Part shown: positions 32,518-40,575 of the stretch, in pieces
Layout: every line of letters starts with the position of its first letter
Position numbering within the stretch: the stretch's first letter is position 1
Assembly: GCA_019119085.1 (NCBI GenBank)
Contig: DWXT01000069.1
Coordinates: forward strand, 1 to 48,025
Source: Flavonifractor avistercoris
GTDB taxonomy: Bacteria > Bacillota > Clostridia > Oscillospirales > Oscillospiraceae
DNA: 48,025 nucleotides
Direction: 5' to 3'
Program-made: the position numbers and the translations under genes
The notes under the pieces: model-generated
Databases searched by the model: none
What the model saw: only the letters and a program-made list of their open reading frames with translations
Told to the model about the DNA's origin: nothing

Positions 32518-33768
32518 ATGCCTTTACAGATAAGCGACAAAGTTTTGACCCTGGCTGCCCAGGCCCAGGCGGAGCTGGCCGAGCAGTTCGGCCGCATTGA
32601 CGCCATTGCGGAGGAGAACACCCGCAAGGTGCTGGCGGCCTTCCAGAAGCACCGGGTGGCGGAGGCCCACTTCGCAGGCACCACCGGCTACGGCTACGAC
32701 GATCTGGGCCGGGACACCCTGGATCAGATCTACGCCGACATCTTCGGCACCGAGGACGCCCTGGTGCGGGTGCAGTTCGTCAACGGCACCCACGCCATCT
32801 CCTGCGCCCTGTTCGGGGCCCTGAAACCCGGCGACATCCTGGTGTCCGCCGTGGGGGCTCCCTACGACACCATGCTGGGTGTGATCGGCGTGGTGGACAA
32901 GGGCCCCGGCTCCCTGAAAAGCTACGGAATCGAGTATCAGCAAGTGGAACTGCTTGACAATGCGCCCGACCCCGCCGGCCTGGCGGAGGCGGTGAAAAAT
33001 CCCCGGGTCAGGGCGGTGCTGATCCAGCGCTCCAAGGGCTACTCCACCCGGTCGTCCCTGTCGGTGGCGGAGATCGGGGAGCTGTGCCGGGTGGTGCGGG
33101 AAAACAATACGGACGCCGCCATCCTGGTGGACAACTGCTACGGCGAGTTTGTGGAGACCATGGAACCCACCCAGGTGGGGGCCGACCTGGTGGTGGGCTC
33201 CCTAATCAAGAACCCCGGCGGCGGGCTGGCCCCCACCGGCGGCTACATCGCCGGGCGGCACGACCTGGTGGAGGGGGCCGCCATGCGGCTCACCACCCCC
33301 GGCATCGGTAAGGAGTGCGGCTCCACCTTTGGGGCCAATCGGAACCTCTATCAAGGCCTTTTCCTTGCCCCCCATACCACCGCCCAGGCGGTGAAGACGG
33401 CGGTGTTTGCCGCCCGGATCATGGAGCTGCTGGGCTATCAGACCGAGCCCACCTCCGACGCGGTGCGCCACGATATCATCCAGATGATCCACTTCGGCGC
33501 GCCGGAGCCCCTGAAGAAGTTCTGCAAGGGCATCCAGTTCGGCGCCCCGGTGGACTCCTATGTAACCCCGGAGCCCTGGGACATGCCGGGCTACGACTGC
33601 CAGGTGATCATGGCCGCCGGAGCCTTCATCCAGGGGGCCTCCATCGAGCTGTCCTGCGACGCCCCCATGCGGGAGCCCTATACCGCCTATCTCCAGGGCG
33701 GCCTCACCTACGAGAGCGGCAAGGCCGGCGTCATGCTGGCGGTGGAGGAGCTTCTGCGCGGGGAATAG
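32518..33768 (+). CDS. Methionine gamma-lyase-like PLP enzyme (YnbB family)
   Basis: 416 residues, fold-type I PLP protein formerly called aluminium resistance protein. The N-terminal HFAGTTGYGYDDLGRD signature and the PLP-lysine segment GSLIKNPGGGLAP are clear. The family is related to Cys/Met metabolism lyases; the true substrate in Bacillota is unsettled. The ATG follows a weak ACAGGAAA site. No sulfur-metabolism genes are adjacent. Confidence 0.92.
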   Translation: MPLQISDKVLTLAAQAQAELAEQFGRIDAIAEENTRKVLAAFQKHRVAEAHFAGTTGYGYDDLGRDTLDQIYADIFGTEDALVRVQFVNGTHAISCALFGALKPGDILVSAVGAPYDTMLGVIGVVDKGPGSLKSYGIEYQQVELLDNAPDPAGLAEAVKNPRVRAVLIQRSKGYSTRSSLSVAEIGELCRVVRENNTDAAILVDNCYGEFVETMEPTQVGADLVVGSLIKNPGGGLAPTGGYIAGRHDLVEGAAMRLTTPGIGKECGSTFGANRNLYQGLFLAPHTTAQAVKTAVFAARIMELLGYQTEPTSDAVRHDIIQMIHFGAPEPLKKFCKGIQFGAPVDSYVTPEPWDMPGYDCQVIMAAGAFIQGASIELSCDAPMREPYTAYLQGGLTYESGKAGVMLAVEELLRGE

Positions 33769-33792
33769 GGCAGGCCGTTCTCCGCATAGGCT
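33763..33792 (+). promoter_or_regulatory. Possible sigma-E promoter of yunB
   Basis: GAATAGG (33763-33769), 15-nt gap, CATAGGCT (33785-33792), similar to the sigma-E pattern KMATATT / CATACAMT. It overlaps the end of the upstream gene. Confidence 0.35.
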
Positions 33793-33810
33793 GAACCGGG
33801 AGGTGAGGCC

Positions 33811-34497
33811 ATGCGCGGCAGGCCGAGAATCCGCCCCTGGCTGCGGACGCCTCGCCGCCGGGGGCCAAGGCCGGAGCGGGGAAGCGGGCGGCTGCTCGCC
33901 CTGGTGATCGGGGTGGGGCTGGCCCTGGCGGTGATCTTCCTGATTGACTCCGCCCTGCGGCCTACCCTCACGGCGCTGGCCCAGGCCAGGGTGGAGAACG
34001 CCGTCACCCGCATCGTCAACGACGCGGTGGACGGCACCCTCACCAGCGAGGCCATCTCCTACAGCGACTTGGTCACCCTGGAGAAGGACGCCGCCGGGCA
34101 GGTGAGCGTCCTGGCCGCCAACACCGCACAGCTCAATGCCCTGCGGACGGAAATCCTGGGCAAAGTACTTGCACAAGTGGAACAGCTTGACAGCCAGGAG
34201 CTGGGCGTCCCCCTGGGCAGCCTCACCGGCTTCGCCACCGCCTCCGACCTGGGGCCGGTGCTGCCGGTGCGGGTGCTCACCGCCGCCGTGCCCACGGCAG
34301 ACTTTGAAAACGTCTTTACCTCGACGGGGATCAACCAGACCCTCCACCGGATCATGCTGAATGTGCGGGTGGAGTGCACCCTGCTGATCCCCGGCGGCAC
34401 GGTGGACACCGCCGTGGAGGCCCAGGTGTGCGCGGCGGAGACCCTTCTGGTGGGCCAGGTGCCGGACGCCTATCTGGAGCTTCCTGGAAATCCGTAA
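33811..34497 (+). CDS. yunB: Sporulation protein YunB
   Basis: 228 residues: a basic N-terminus (1-25), one transmembrane helix (about 27-46), then the conserved ARVENAVTRIVNDAV segment and an external domain with LPVRVLTAAVPT and ending in a PDAYLELP motif. YunB belongs to the mother-cell sporulation set in Bacillus; its mechanism is unknown. GGGAGGTG precedes the ATG. A sigma-E-like element lies just upstream. Confidence 0.88.
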   Translation: MRGRPRIRPWLRTPRRRGPRPERGSGRLLALVIGVGLALAVIFLIDSALRPTLTALAQARVENAVTRIVNDAVDGTLTSEAISYSDLVTLEKDAAGQVSVLAANTAQLNALRTEILGKVLAQVEQLDSQELGVPLGSLTGFATASDLGPVLPVRVLTAAVPTADFENVFTSTGINQTLHRIMLNVRVECTLLIPGGTVDTAVEAQVCAAETLLVGQVPDAYLELPGNP

Positions 34498-34520
34498 GAG
34501 ATCTGTAAGGAAACCGTAAG
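34494..34520 (+). promoter_or_regulatory. Three GTAAG direct repeats upstream of the VanZ gene
   Basis: GTAAG begins at 34494, 34505 and 34516, an exact 11-bp period, just upstream of the expected -35 position. The first two units resemble the site before the minus-strand response-regulator gene. Tandem sites of one helical turn are typical of OmpR/PhoB-type activators. Confidence 0.6.
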
Positions 34521-34554
34521 GAATTTCACCCTACCATTCCCCCTGAACTGCCCT

Positions 34555-34560
34555 TATAAT
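34555..34560 (+). promoter_or_regulatory. -10 element of the VanZ-family gene
   Basis: Perfect TATAAT with a poor -35 (TACCAT at 34532-34537, 17-bp spacing). This is consistent with an activator-dependent promoter using the GTAAG repeats. Confidence 0.65.
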
Positions 34561-34581
34561 GAGAAAAAAGGGGGAAGAAAG

Positions 34582-35277
34582 ATGTCGACGGTCGAGTATA
34601 TCATCGGGTTTCTTGGCGCCTTTTCCATGGATGCGCTGTACTATCTGCGTGAGATGCTGATAATCGGGGTTCCGGCGGCCATTGTGTTCGCCTGCTTCTG
34701 GCCCTACCGGCGAAATGCCCTCCGCGCCATGGGCCTGCGCACCAATCTCTGGCGGGAGACCGGCCTGCTCTTGTTTGTTCTGTGCCTGTTCGGCGTGCTG
34801 GCTGTTACCCTGTGGCCGGTATATGGGGAGCGCAACCAGGGCGGCATGTGGGGGGATTTTTTGATTCTCTGCAGCCGTCCATCTCCGTGGACGAATGTGA
34901 ATCTGATTCCCGGCCGGATGTTCCTGGACTACTGGGAGGATCTGACCAGCGGCGACGGCTTCTTTACCGTCCTCAATTTCCTGGGCAATCTGGTGGTTTT
35001 CATGCCTCTGGGCTTTTTCCCGGCTCTGCTGTTCCGCAGCCCCAGCTGGCGCTGTTCTGCGCTGGTGGGTCTCGGTACCTCCGTGCTGGTGGAGGCGGGG
35101 CAGTACTTTGTAATGCGTACGACTGATATTGACGATGTCATTCTGAATACCCTGGGAGCGCTGTGCGGCTTTTGGCTCTACCTGCTTCTGCGCCGCCTGG
35201 CCCCTAAATTCACCCAACGATTCCAAGTGGAGGTCCGCTATGGACGAGAAACAGGAGATCCAAAGCCTGCGCCGTGA
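34582..35277 (+). CDS. VanZ family membrane protein
   Basis: 231 residues with about five transmembrane helices and the VanZ signature: NFLGNLVVFMPLGFF, then VEAGQYFVMRTTDIDDVILNTLGALCGF. VanZ itself gives low-level teicoplanin resistance in enterococci, but most family members have unknown roles. The start follows GGGGGAAGAAAG. Its end overlaps ligA by 38 bp. Regulation by the two-component system at 22276-24952 is suggested by shared upstream repeats. Confidence 0.88.
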   Translation: MSTVEYIIGFLGAFSMDALYYLREMLIIGVPAAIVFACFWPYRRNALRAMGLRTNLWRETGLLLFVLCLFGVLAVTLWPVYGERNQGGMWGDFLILCSRPSPWTNVNLIPGRMFLDYWEDLTSGDGFFTVLNFLGNLVVFMPLGFFPALLFRSPSWRCSALVGLGTSVLVEAGQYFVMRTTDIDDVILNTLGALCGFWLYLLLRRLAPKFTQRFQVEVRYGRETGDPKPAP

Positions 35278-37222
35278 GCTGGAGCAGGCCAACTATGAAT
35301 ACTACGTGCTGGACAACCCCAGCATGTCCGACTACGACTTCGACCACAAGCTCCGCCGTCTGGAGGAGCTGGAGGCCAAGTACCCGGAGCTGATCACCCC
35401 CGATTCCCCCACCCAGCGGGTGGGGGGCAAGGTGGCCGACGGCTTCCAGGAGGTACGCCACCGGGTTCCGCTGGAGAGCCTACAGGACGTGTTCTCCGTG
35501 GAGGAGCTGGAGGAGTTCGACCAGCGGGTGCGGGAGGCCCTGCCCGACGGCGTGGAGTACGACGTGGAGCCCAAGGTGGACGGCCTGTCCGTAGCCCTGG
35601 AGTATGAAAACGGCCTCTTCGTCCGGGGAGCCACCCGGGGCGACGGCCAGGTGGGGGAGGACGTGACGGAGAATCTCAAGACCATCCCCTCCATTCCCCT
35701 GCGCCTGCCGGAGGCCCTGCCATCCCTGATCGTCCGGGGTGAGGTATTCATGCCCAAAAAGAGCTTTGAGCAGCTCAACGAGGAGCGGGAGCTGAGAGGG
35801 GAGAGCCTCTTCGCCAACCCCCGCAACGCGGCGGCGGGCTCCCTGCGGCAGCTGGATCCCAAGATCGCCGCCTCCCGGGGGCTGGATATCCGGGTGTTCA
35901 ACATCCAGTGGGCAGAGGGCCGCACCTTCACCACCCACTCGGAAACCCTGGAATACCTGCAGCAGCAACGCTTTAAGGTTATTCCCCATGACACCTGCCA
36001 GACCATCGCCCAGGCGGCGGAGCGCATCAGGGCCATGGGGGAAGGCAGAGAGGCTTACCCCTTCGACATCGACGGCGCTGTTGTAAAGGTAAATAGCCTT
36101 GCAGAGCGTGAAATCCTGGGCTCCACCGCCAAATTCCCCCGGTGGGCGGCGGCCTACAAGTACCCGCCGGAGCAGAAGCCCTCCCGGGTGGTGGACATCG
36201 TGGTGCAGGTGGGGCGCACCGGCGTGCTCACCCCCAAGGCGGTGGTGGAGCCGGTTCGCCTGGCGGGCACCACCGTCACCAACGCCACCCTCCACAACCA
36301 GGACTTCATCACCGAGAAGGACATCCGCATCGGAGATACCGTTCTGGTGCAGAAGGCGGGGGAGATTATCCCCGAGATTGTGGAGGTGCTGAAGGACAGG
36401 CGACCGGAGGGGACAGTGCCCTACCACCTGCCCGACCACTGCCCGGTGTGCGGAGCCCCGGTGGTGCGGGACGAGGACGGCGCCCACATCCGCTGCACCG
36501 GCGCGGAGTGCCCCGCCCAGCGCCTGCGTCATCTGGTACACTTCGCCAGCCGGGACGCCATGGACATCGAGGGCCTGGGCCCCGCCGTGGTGGAGAGCCT
36601 GGTGGGGGCCGGCATGGTGCAGGGCCCCGGCGACCTCTACCATCTGGACGGGGAGGAGGTGGCCAAGCTGGAGCGCATGGGCAAAAAGAGCGCGGAGAAC
36701 CTGCTTGCCGCCATCGAGAAGTCCAAGTCCAACGACCTGTCCCGGCTTCTGTTCGCCTTCGGCATCCGGCAGGTGGGGCAGAAGGCGGCCAAGGTGCTGG
36801 CGGCCCGCTTCGGCTCTCTGGACGCCCTGATGGCGGCCGGTGAGGAGGAGCTCACCGCCGTGCCAGACATCGGCGGCATCACGGCCCAGAGCCTGATCTC
36901 CTGGTTCCAGAGCCCCCAGAGCCGGCACCTGATCGAGACGCTGCGGGAGGCGGGGGTCAACCTGGAGAGCCATGAGGCCCCGGCGGGGGACAAGCTGGCG
37001 GGGAAGACCTTCGTGCTCACCGGCGCCCTGGAGCGGTTCACCCGGGATCAGGCCGGGGCCATGATCGAGGCCCAGGGGGGCAAGGTGTCCGGCTCGGTGT
37101 CCAAAAAGACCTCCTACGTGGTGGCGGGGGAGGCGGCCGGCTCCAAGCTGCGCAAGGCCCAGGAGCTGGGCATCCCCGTGCTCACGGAGGAGGAGTTCCT
37201 GGCCCTCTTCGAGGAGGCATAG
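35240..37222 (+). CDS. ligA: NAD+-dependent DNA ligase
   Basis: 660 residues: domain Ia, an adenylation domain with K112 in KVDGLS, an OB fold, a Cys4 zinc finger (CPVCG ... CTGAEC), helix-hairpin-helix repeats, and a C-terminal BRCT domain (about 583-660, KTFVLTGALERFTRDQA). It seals nicks in replication and repair. The ATG lies inside the end of the VanZ gene after GGAGG. A terminator follows. Confidence 0.97.
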   Translation: MDEKQEIQSLRRELEQANYEYYVLDNPSMSDYDFDHKLRRLEELEAKYPELITPDSPTQRVGGKVADGFQEVRHRVPLESLQDVFSVEELEEFDQRVREALPDGVEYDVEPKVDGLSVALEYENGLFVRGATRGDGQVGEDVTENLKTIPSIPLRLPEALPSLIVRGEVFMPKKSFEQLNEERELRGESLFANPRNAAAGSLRQLDPKIAASRGLDIRVFNIQWAEGRTFTTHSETLEYLQQQRFKVIPHDTCQTIAQAAERIRAMGEGREAYPFDIDGAVVKVNSLAEREILGSTAKFPRWAAAYKYPPEQKPSRVVDIVVQVGRTGVLTPKAVVEPVRLAGTTVTNATLHNQDFITEKDIRIGDTVLVQKAGEIIPEIVEVLKDRRPEGTVPYHLPDHCPVCGAPVVRDEDGAHIRCTGAECPAQRLRHLVHFASRDAMDIEGLGPAVVESLVGAGMVQGPGDLYHLDGEEVAKLERMGKKSAENLLAAIEKSKSNDLSRLLFAFGIRQVGQKAAKVLAARFGSLDALMAAGEEELTAVPDIGGITAQSLISWFQSPQSRHLIETLREAGVNLESHEAPAGDKLAGKTFVLTGALERFTRDQAGAMIEAQGGKVSGSVSKKTSYVVAGEAAGSKLRKAQELGIPVLTEEEFLALFEEA

Positions 37223-37229
37223 ACATACA

Positions 37230-37264
37230 AAAGCGTCCCAGCCGTGGGCTGGGACGCTTTCCTG
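37230..37264 (+). terminator. Terminator after ligA
   Basis: A perfect 14-bp stem, AAAGCGTCCCAGCC (37230-37243) with 37247-37260, GTG loop, ending CTTTCCTG. Confidence 0.85.
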
Positions 37265-37303
37265 TTTCCCGGAATAGGATGGCGGGAGAAAGGGGAGAGG
37301 GCC

Positions 37304-37900
37304 GTGCTGGAACAGATACCCTATGACCGCCAGGCCGCGGTGGACTACGCCCACCAGTGGGCCTACAGCCGGAATCCGAACTACTACGACTACGAGGAGA
37401 TCGGCGGTGACTGCACCAATTTTGCCTCCCAGTGTCTCTACGCCGGCACCGGCGTGATGAACTTCGACCCGGTGTACGGCTGGTTCTACCGGGACGCCAA
37501 CGACAAGGCGCCAGCTTGGACAGGGGTGGAGTATTTCTTCAATTTTATCACCCGCTCAGAGTCCAGCCCCGGCCCGTTCGGTATTTCTGCGGAGCTGGAG
37601 CAGCTGGAGCCGGGGGACTTTGCCCAGCTCCGCTTCAACAAGGACGTATTCGGCCATACGCCGGTGGTGGTGTCCATCGGTAGTCCGGCCACCCTGGACA
37701 ACACCCTGATCGCCGCCCACTCCTACGACGCCGACTGGCGGCCCCTCAGCACCTATGAGTTTCAGGAGATCCGCTTCCTCCATATTCTGGGCGCCTATCG
37801 GGAGACCGGCGGGGAAGAGGCTCCGCCGCCCCGTCCGGAGCGGCCTCCGCTCTGGAACTGGCTCCGCCCGCCGTTCTGGTTTGGACGGCAGAGGGAATAG
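37304..37900 (+). CDS. Amidase_6 domain protein
   Basis: 198 residues from GTG at 37304, with AAAGGGGAGAGG upstream; an earlier in-frame GTG at 37244 lies in the loop of the ligA terminator and is unlikely. The start YDRQAAVDYAHQWAYSRNP and the GGDCTNFASQC motif (catalytic Cys) mark the amidase_6 (NlpC/P60-like) family, with His in GHTPVVVS. No signal peptide is seen, so the enzyme may act inside the cell or in the spore. Substrate unknown. Confidence 0.85.
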   Translation: MLEQIPYDRQAAVDYAHQWAYSRNPNYYDYEEIGGDCTNFASQCLYAGTGVMNFDPVYGWFYRDANDKAPAWTGVEYFFNFITRSESSPGPFGISAELEQLEPGDFAQLRFNKDVFGHTPVVVSIGSPATLDNTLIAAHSYDADWRPLSTYEFQEIRFLHILGAYRETGGEEAPPPRPERPPLWNWLRPPFWFGRQRE

Positions 37901-37914
37901 CCGGCAGTATGTCC

Positions 37915-38952
37915 TCAATTCTCGTCCGCCGAAGCGGGCTTGGGCTTTTTCCGGGCCTTGACCCGGCCCAGCGGGTTGGCTCTGGCCGCCGAGCGCAGAT
38001 TCTCGTTGTCCACGTGGGCGTAGATCTGGGTGGTGTTCAGATTTTCATGGCCCAGCACCTCCTGGAGGGTGCGCACGTCCACGCCGTTTTGGAGCATGAG
38101 GGTGGCCGCCGTGTGCCGCAGCTTGTGGCTGGAGTAGAGGGAGGCATCCAGCCCCGCCTTTTTCAGCCGCTGCTTGACCATATAGTGGATGCCGGCGGTG
38201 GTCACCCGGGTGTGGGAGCGGCTGAGGAACAGGGCGTTGGGATCGGCGGCGGCCTGGTGGCTGCGCTCCTCCAGCCAGTCGTCCAGGGCGGCCCGGCAGG
38301 CATCGTTGAGGAAGATCATCCGCTCTTTGTTGCCCTTGCCCAGCACCCGGAGCTGCTCCTCCCGGACGTCCTGTAAGTTTAACGAAACTAACTCCGAAAT
38401 CCGCAACCCGCAGTTGAGAAACAGGGTCAGAATACAGTAGTCCCGGGCCTGGTTGGGCTCGTCCACCGATTCCAGAAGCTGGATGCTCTCATCCAGGCTC
38501 AGATACCGGGGCAGGGATTTTTTCAGCCGGGGGGAATCCAGATTCTGCATGGGATTTTCCCCGAGTAATTTTGCCTTGCTGGTGAGATACTTATAAAACG
38601 AGCGGATCGCCGCAATTTTCCGGGCCCGGGCGGTGGCCTCCAGGCCGTAGCGGGTGGAGGGACTGTTGGCGTGCTTGGCCCGGTCACGGCTCAGGTAGTT
38701 CATGTAGGCGTAGACGTCACTCAGCGTGACTGAGCTGACCAGCTCCAGATCCAGATCGTCAATGGGGATCTCGTCCAGCTCAGCCGTACGCGGCGCCTTG
38801 CCCTTGACCATCTTGATGTAGCGAAAGAAATTGCGCAGGTCTAAGTAGTATTCGTCCACGGTTTTCTTGGAATGTCCCTGAATGGTCTCGTGGTAGACCA
38901 GAAAGTCCCGCAGCACCGGCGGGGCGGACAGCTTATAGTCATTGTGGCGCAA
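37915..38952 (-). CDS. Tyrosine recombinase, XerC/D type
   Basis: 345 residues with an N-terminal SAM-like domain (12-122) and a catalytic domain holding R184 (GLRISEL), K206, H276-x-x-R279 (HKLRH), H302 and Y311 (TTQIYAH): a complete active-site set. The C-terminal basic tail (331-340) is extra. No phage or integrative-element genes adjoin, so a housekeeping chromosome-dimer resolution role is plausible. A 28-bp AT-rich palindrome of dif-like layout lies 14 bp upstream of its start, as single-recombinase systems such as XerS place their site next to the gene. Confidence 0.9.
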   Translation of the reverse strand: MRHNDYKLSAPPVLRDFLVYHETIQGHSKKTVDEYYLDLRNFFRYIKMVKGKAPRTAELDEIPIDDLDLELVSSVTLSDVYAYMNYLSRDRAKHANSPSTRYGLEATARARKIAAIRSFYKYLTSKAKLLGENPMQNLDSPRLKKSLPRYLSLDESIQLLESVDEPNQARDYCILTLFLNCGLRISELVSLNLQDVREEQLRVLGKGNKERMIFLNDACRAALDDWLEERSHQAAADPNALFLSRSHTRVTTAGIHYMVKQRLKKAGLDASLYSSHKLRHTAATLMLQNGVDVRTLQEVLGHENLNTTQIYAHVDNENLRSAARANPLGRVKARKKPKPASADEN

Positions 38953-38965
38953 AACCCTCCCTCCA

Positions 38966-38993
38966 ACTCAACAAAATTTTTATTTTGTTGAGT
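38966..38993. repeat. 28-bp AT-rich perfect palindrome, dif-like or operator
   Basis: Left arm ACTCAACAAAA, centre TTTTTA, right arm TTTTGTTGAGT. The arms are exact complements and the pairing extends one base into the centre. Only six of 28 positions are G or C in a GC-rich region. It lies between divergent genes (recombinase left, small Cys protein right), so it is not at a gene end where a terminator is expected. Confidence 0.6.
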
Positions 38994-39030
38994 CGGAGGT
39001 ATACCCCCCTCTCGATTGGAGTTGGAACTG

Positions 39031-39222
39031 GTGAGCCTGATTGCCTGCACCAGCGCGTGTGTCTATCAACAGGACGGCGTTTGTACGCTGGAACGCGCCG
39101 CATCCAGCGGCGCGCCCAGCGCCGAGTCGCCCTGCGTGAATTTTGTACCCCGCCGGAGCGCGCCGGGGCCGAATCCTACAGGAGCGCCGCCAGAGCCTCC
39201 CGGATATTGCGAACCCGGATGA
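39031..39222 (+). CDS. Small Cys protein resembling DUF1540
   Basis: 63 residues from GTG at 39031 (GGAG nine bases upstream; a TTG at 39016 is an alternative). Four Cys are spaced C6-x3-C10-x7-C18-x16-C35, with CVYQQDGVC and CVNF, recalling DUF1540-type zinc-binding peptides of Clostridia. The C-terminal half is Pro/Gly-rich and its last 47 bp run against the 3' end of radA on the other strand. It is divergent from the recombinase gene with the AT palindrome between. The family match is by eye only. Confidence 0.5.
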   Translation: MSLIACTSACVYQQDGVCTLERAASSGAPSAESPCVNFVPRRSAPGPNPTGAPPEPPGYCEPG

Positions 39223-40546
39223 GCTGCAGACCATCGGGCGCGTCCAGCTTGCTTCCGGTACGGGCCGGCACCAGGCATTTGGTAAAGCCCAGCCGACGCA
39301 CCTCGCTGAGCCGCTGGCCCAGGGCGTTCACCGAGCGCAGCTCGCCGGTGAGGCCCACCTCGCCGATGGCGGCCAAATCGCCGGGCACGGGCCTGTCCCG
39401 GAAGCTGGACGCCAGGGCGATGATCATGGCCAGATCCGCGGCGGGCTCGTCCAGGAACAGGCCGCCGATGACGTTGATATAGGCGTCGCAGGAGCTGACC
39501 AGCAGCCCGCCCCGCTTCTCCAGCACGGCCAGCAGCAGATTGGCGCGGTTGAAGTCGAAGCCGTTGGAGGTGCGCCGGGGCACGTTGAAGCTGGTGGGCG
39601 CCAGCAGAGCCTGCACCTCTGCCAGCACGGGCCGCACCCCCTCCATCACGCAGGTGACGCAGGTGCCCGGCGTGTCCTGGGGGCGGCCGGACAGCAGCAT
39701 CTCCGAGGGGTTGGGCACCTCACTGAGGCCGGAGTCCGCCATCTCGAACACGCCGATCTCGTTGGTGGCGCCAAAGCGGTTCTTGGCTGCCCGCAGGATG
39801 CGGTAGGAGTTCTGCTGCTCTCCCTCGAAGTAGAGCACGCAGTCCACCATGTGCTCCAGAACCTTGGGCCCGGCGATGGAGCCCTCCTTGTTGACATGGC
39901 CGATCACAAAGACGGTGATCCCCTGCCCTTTCGCCAGCTGCATCAGGGCCATGGTGCAGTCCTTCACCTGGCTGATGCTGCCCGGCGCGGTGGCCAGATC
40001 ACCGTTGTAGAGGGTCTGGATGGAGTCCACGATCAGGATGTCGGGCTGGAGCTCATTTACCGCCTCCAGAACATCCTCCAGGCTGGTCTCCGCCAGCAGA
40101 TACATCCCCTCGCCCCGGACGTGAAGCCGCTCGGCCCGCAGCTTGATCTGCCGCTCTGACTCCTCACCGGACACATAGAGCACCTTGGCGAACCGACACA
40201 GGTTGTCGCAGATCTGGAGCATCAGGGTGGACTTGCCGATGCCCGGCGCGCCACCCACCAGCACCAGGGAGCCCTTTACCGCTCCCCCGCCCAGCACCCG
40301 GTCCAGCTCGCTCATGCCGGTGGCGAAGCGGAGCTCCTGGGTGGTCTCTACCTCTCCCATGGGCCGAGGACGTCCCCTGCCGGCCCGCAGACCTCCGCCG
40401 GAGGCAGACGCCGCCGCGCTCTTTTTTTTCGGCTCGGCCGGCCGCTCCACCAGGGTATTCCACGCCTTGCAGGCGGGGCACTGCCCCGCCCACTTGGGCG
40501 TCTCATTGCCGCATTCGGTGCAGTAAAACAGGGTTTTTGCTTTCAT
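39176..40546 (-). CDS. radA: DNA repair protein RadA (Sms)
   Basis: 456 residues: an N-terminal Cys4 zinc finger (CTECGNETPKWAGQCPAC), a RecA-type ATPase with Walker A GGAPGIGKST, the RadA-specific KNRFGATNE motif, and a C-terminal Lon-like domain without a protease Ser-Lys pair. RadA is a branch-migration helicase in recombination. The ATG at 40546 begins MKAKTLFYC; upstream in-frame sequence antisense to nothing useful was excluded because it overlaps cwlD in another frame. Confidence 0.96.
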   Translation of the reverse strand: MKAKTLFYCTECGNETPKWAGQCPACKAWNTLVERPAEPKKKSAAASASGGGLRAGRGRPRPMGEVETTQELRFATGMSELDRVLGGGAVKGSLVLVGGAPGIGKSTLMLQICDNLCRFAKVLYVSGEESERQIKLRAERLHVRGEGMYLLAETSLEDVLEAVNELQPDILIVDSIQTLYNGDLATAPGSISQVKDCTMALMQLAKGQGITVFVIGHVNKEGSIAGPKVLEHMVDCVLYFEGEQQNSYRILRAAKNRFGATNEIGVFEMADSGLSEVPNPSEMLLSGRPQDTPGTCVTCVMEGVRPVLAEVQALLAPTSFNVPRRTSNGFDFNRANLLLAVLEKRGGLLVSSCDAYINVIGGLFLDEPAADLAMIIALASSFRDRPVPGDLAAIGEVGLTGELRSVNALGQRLSEVRRLGFTKCLVPARTGSKLDAPDGLQLIRVRNIREALAALL

Positions 40547-40575
40547 CTGGGACGGTTCTCCCCTCTTTGGTATGG

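Noticed and set aside
34494..34520. GTAAG repeats considered as a minimal CRISPR or tandem-repeat array
   Set aside because: Units are five conserved bases with an 11-bp period and only three copies, which fits a regulator box and not a repeat-spacer array. No CRISPR array or cas gene is seen anywhere in the window.
37915..38952. Tyrosine recombinase considered as an integrase of a mobile element
   Set aside because: No excisionase, relaxase, phage genes, attachment repeats or tRNA lie nearby, and neighbours are core genes (ligA, radA, cwlD).
38966..38993. AT palindrome considered as a Rho-independent terminator
   Set aside because: It stands upstream of both flanking genes, which diverge from it, so no transcript is expected to end there; the stem is AT-rich and thermodynamically weak for a terminator.
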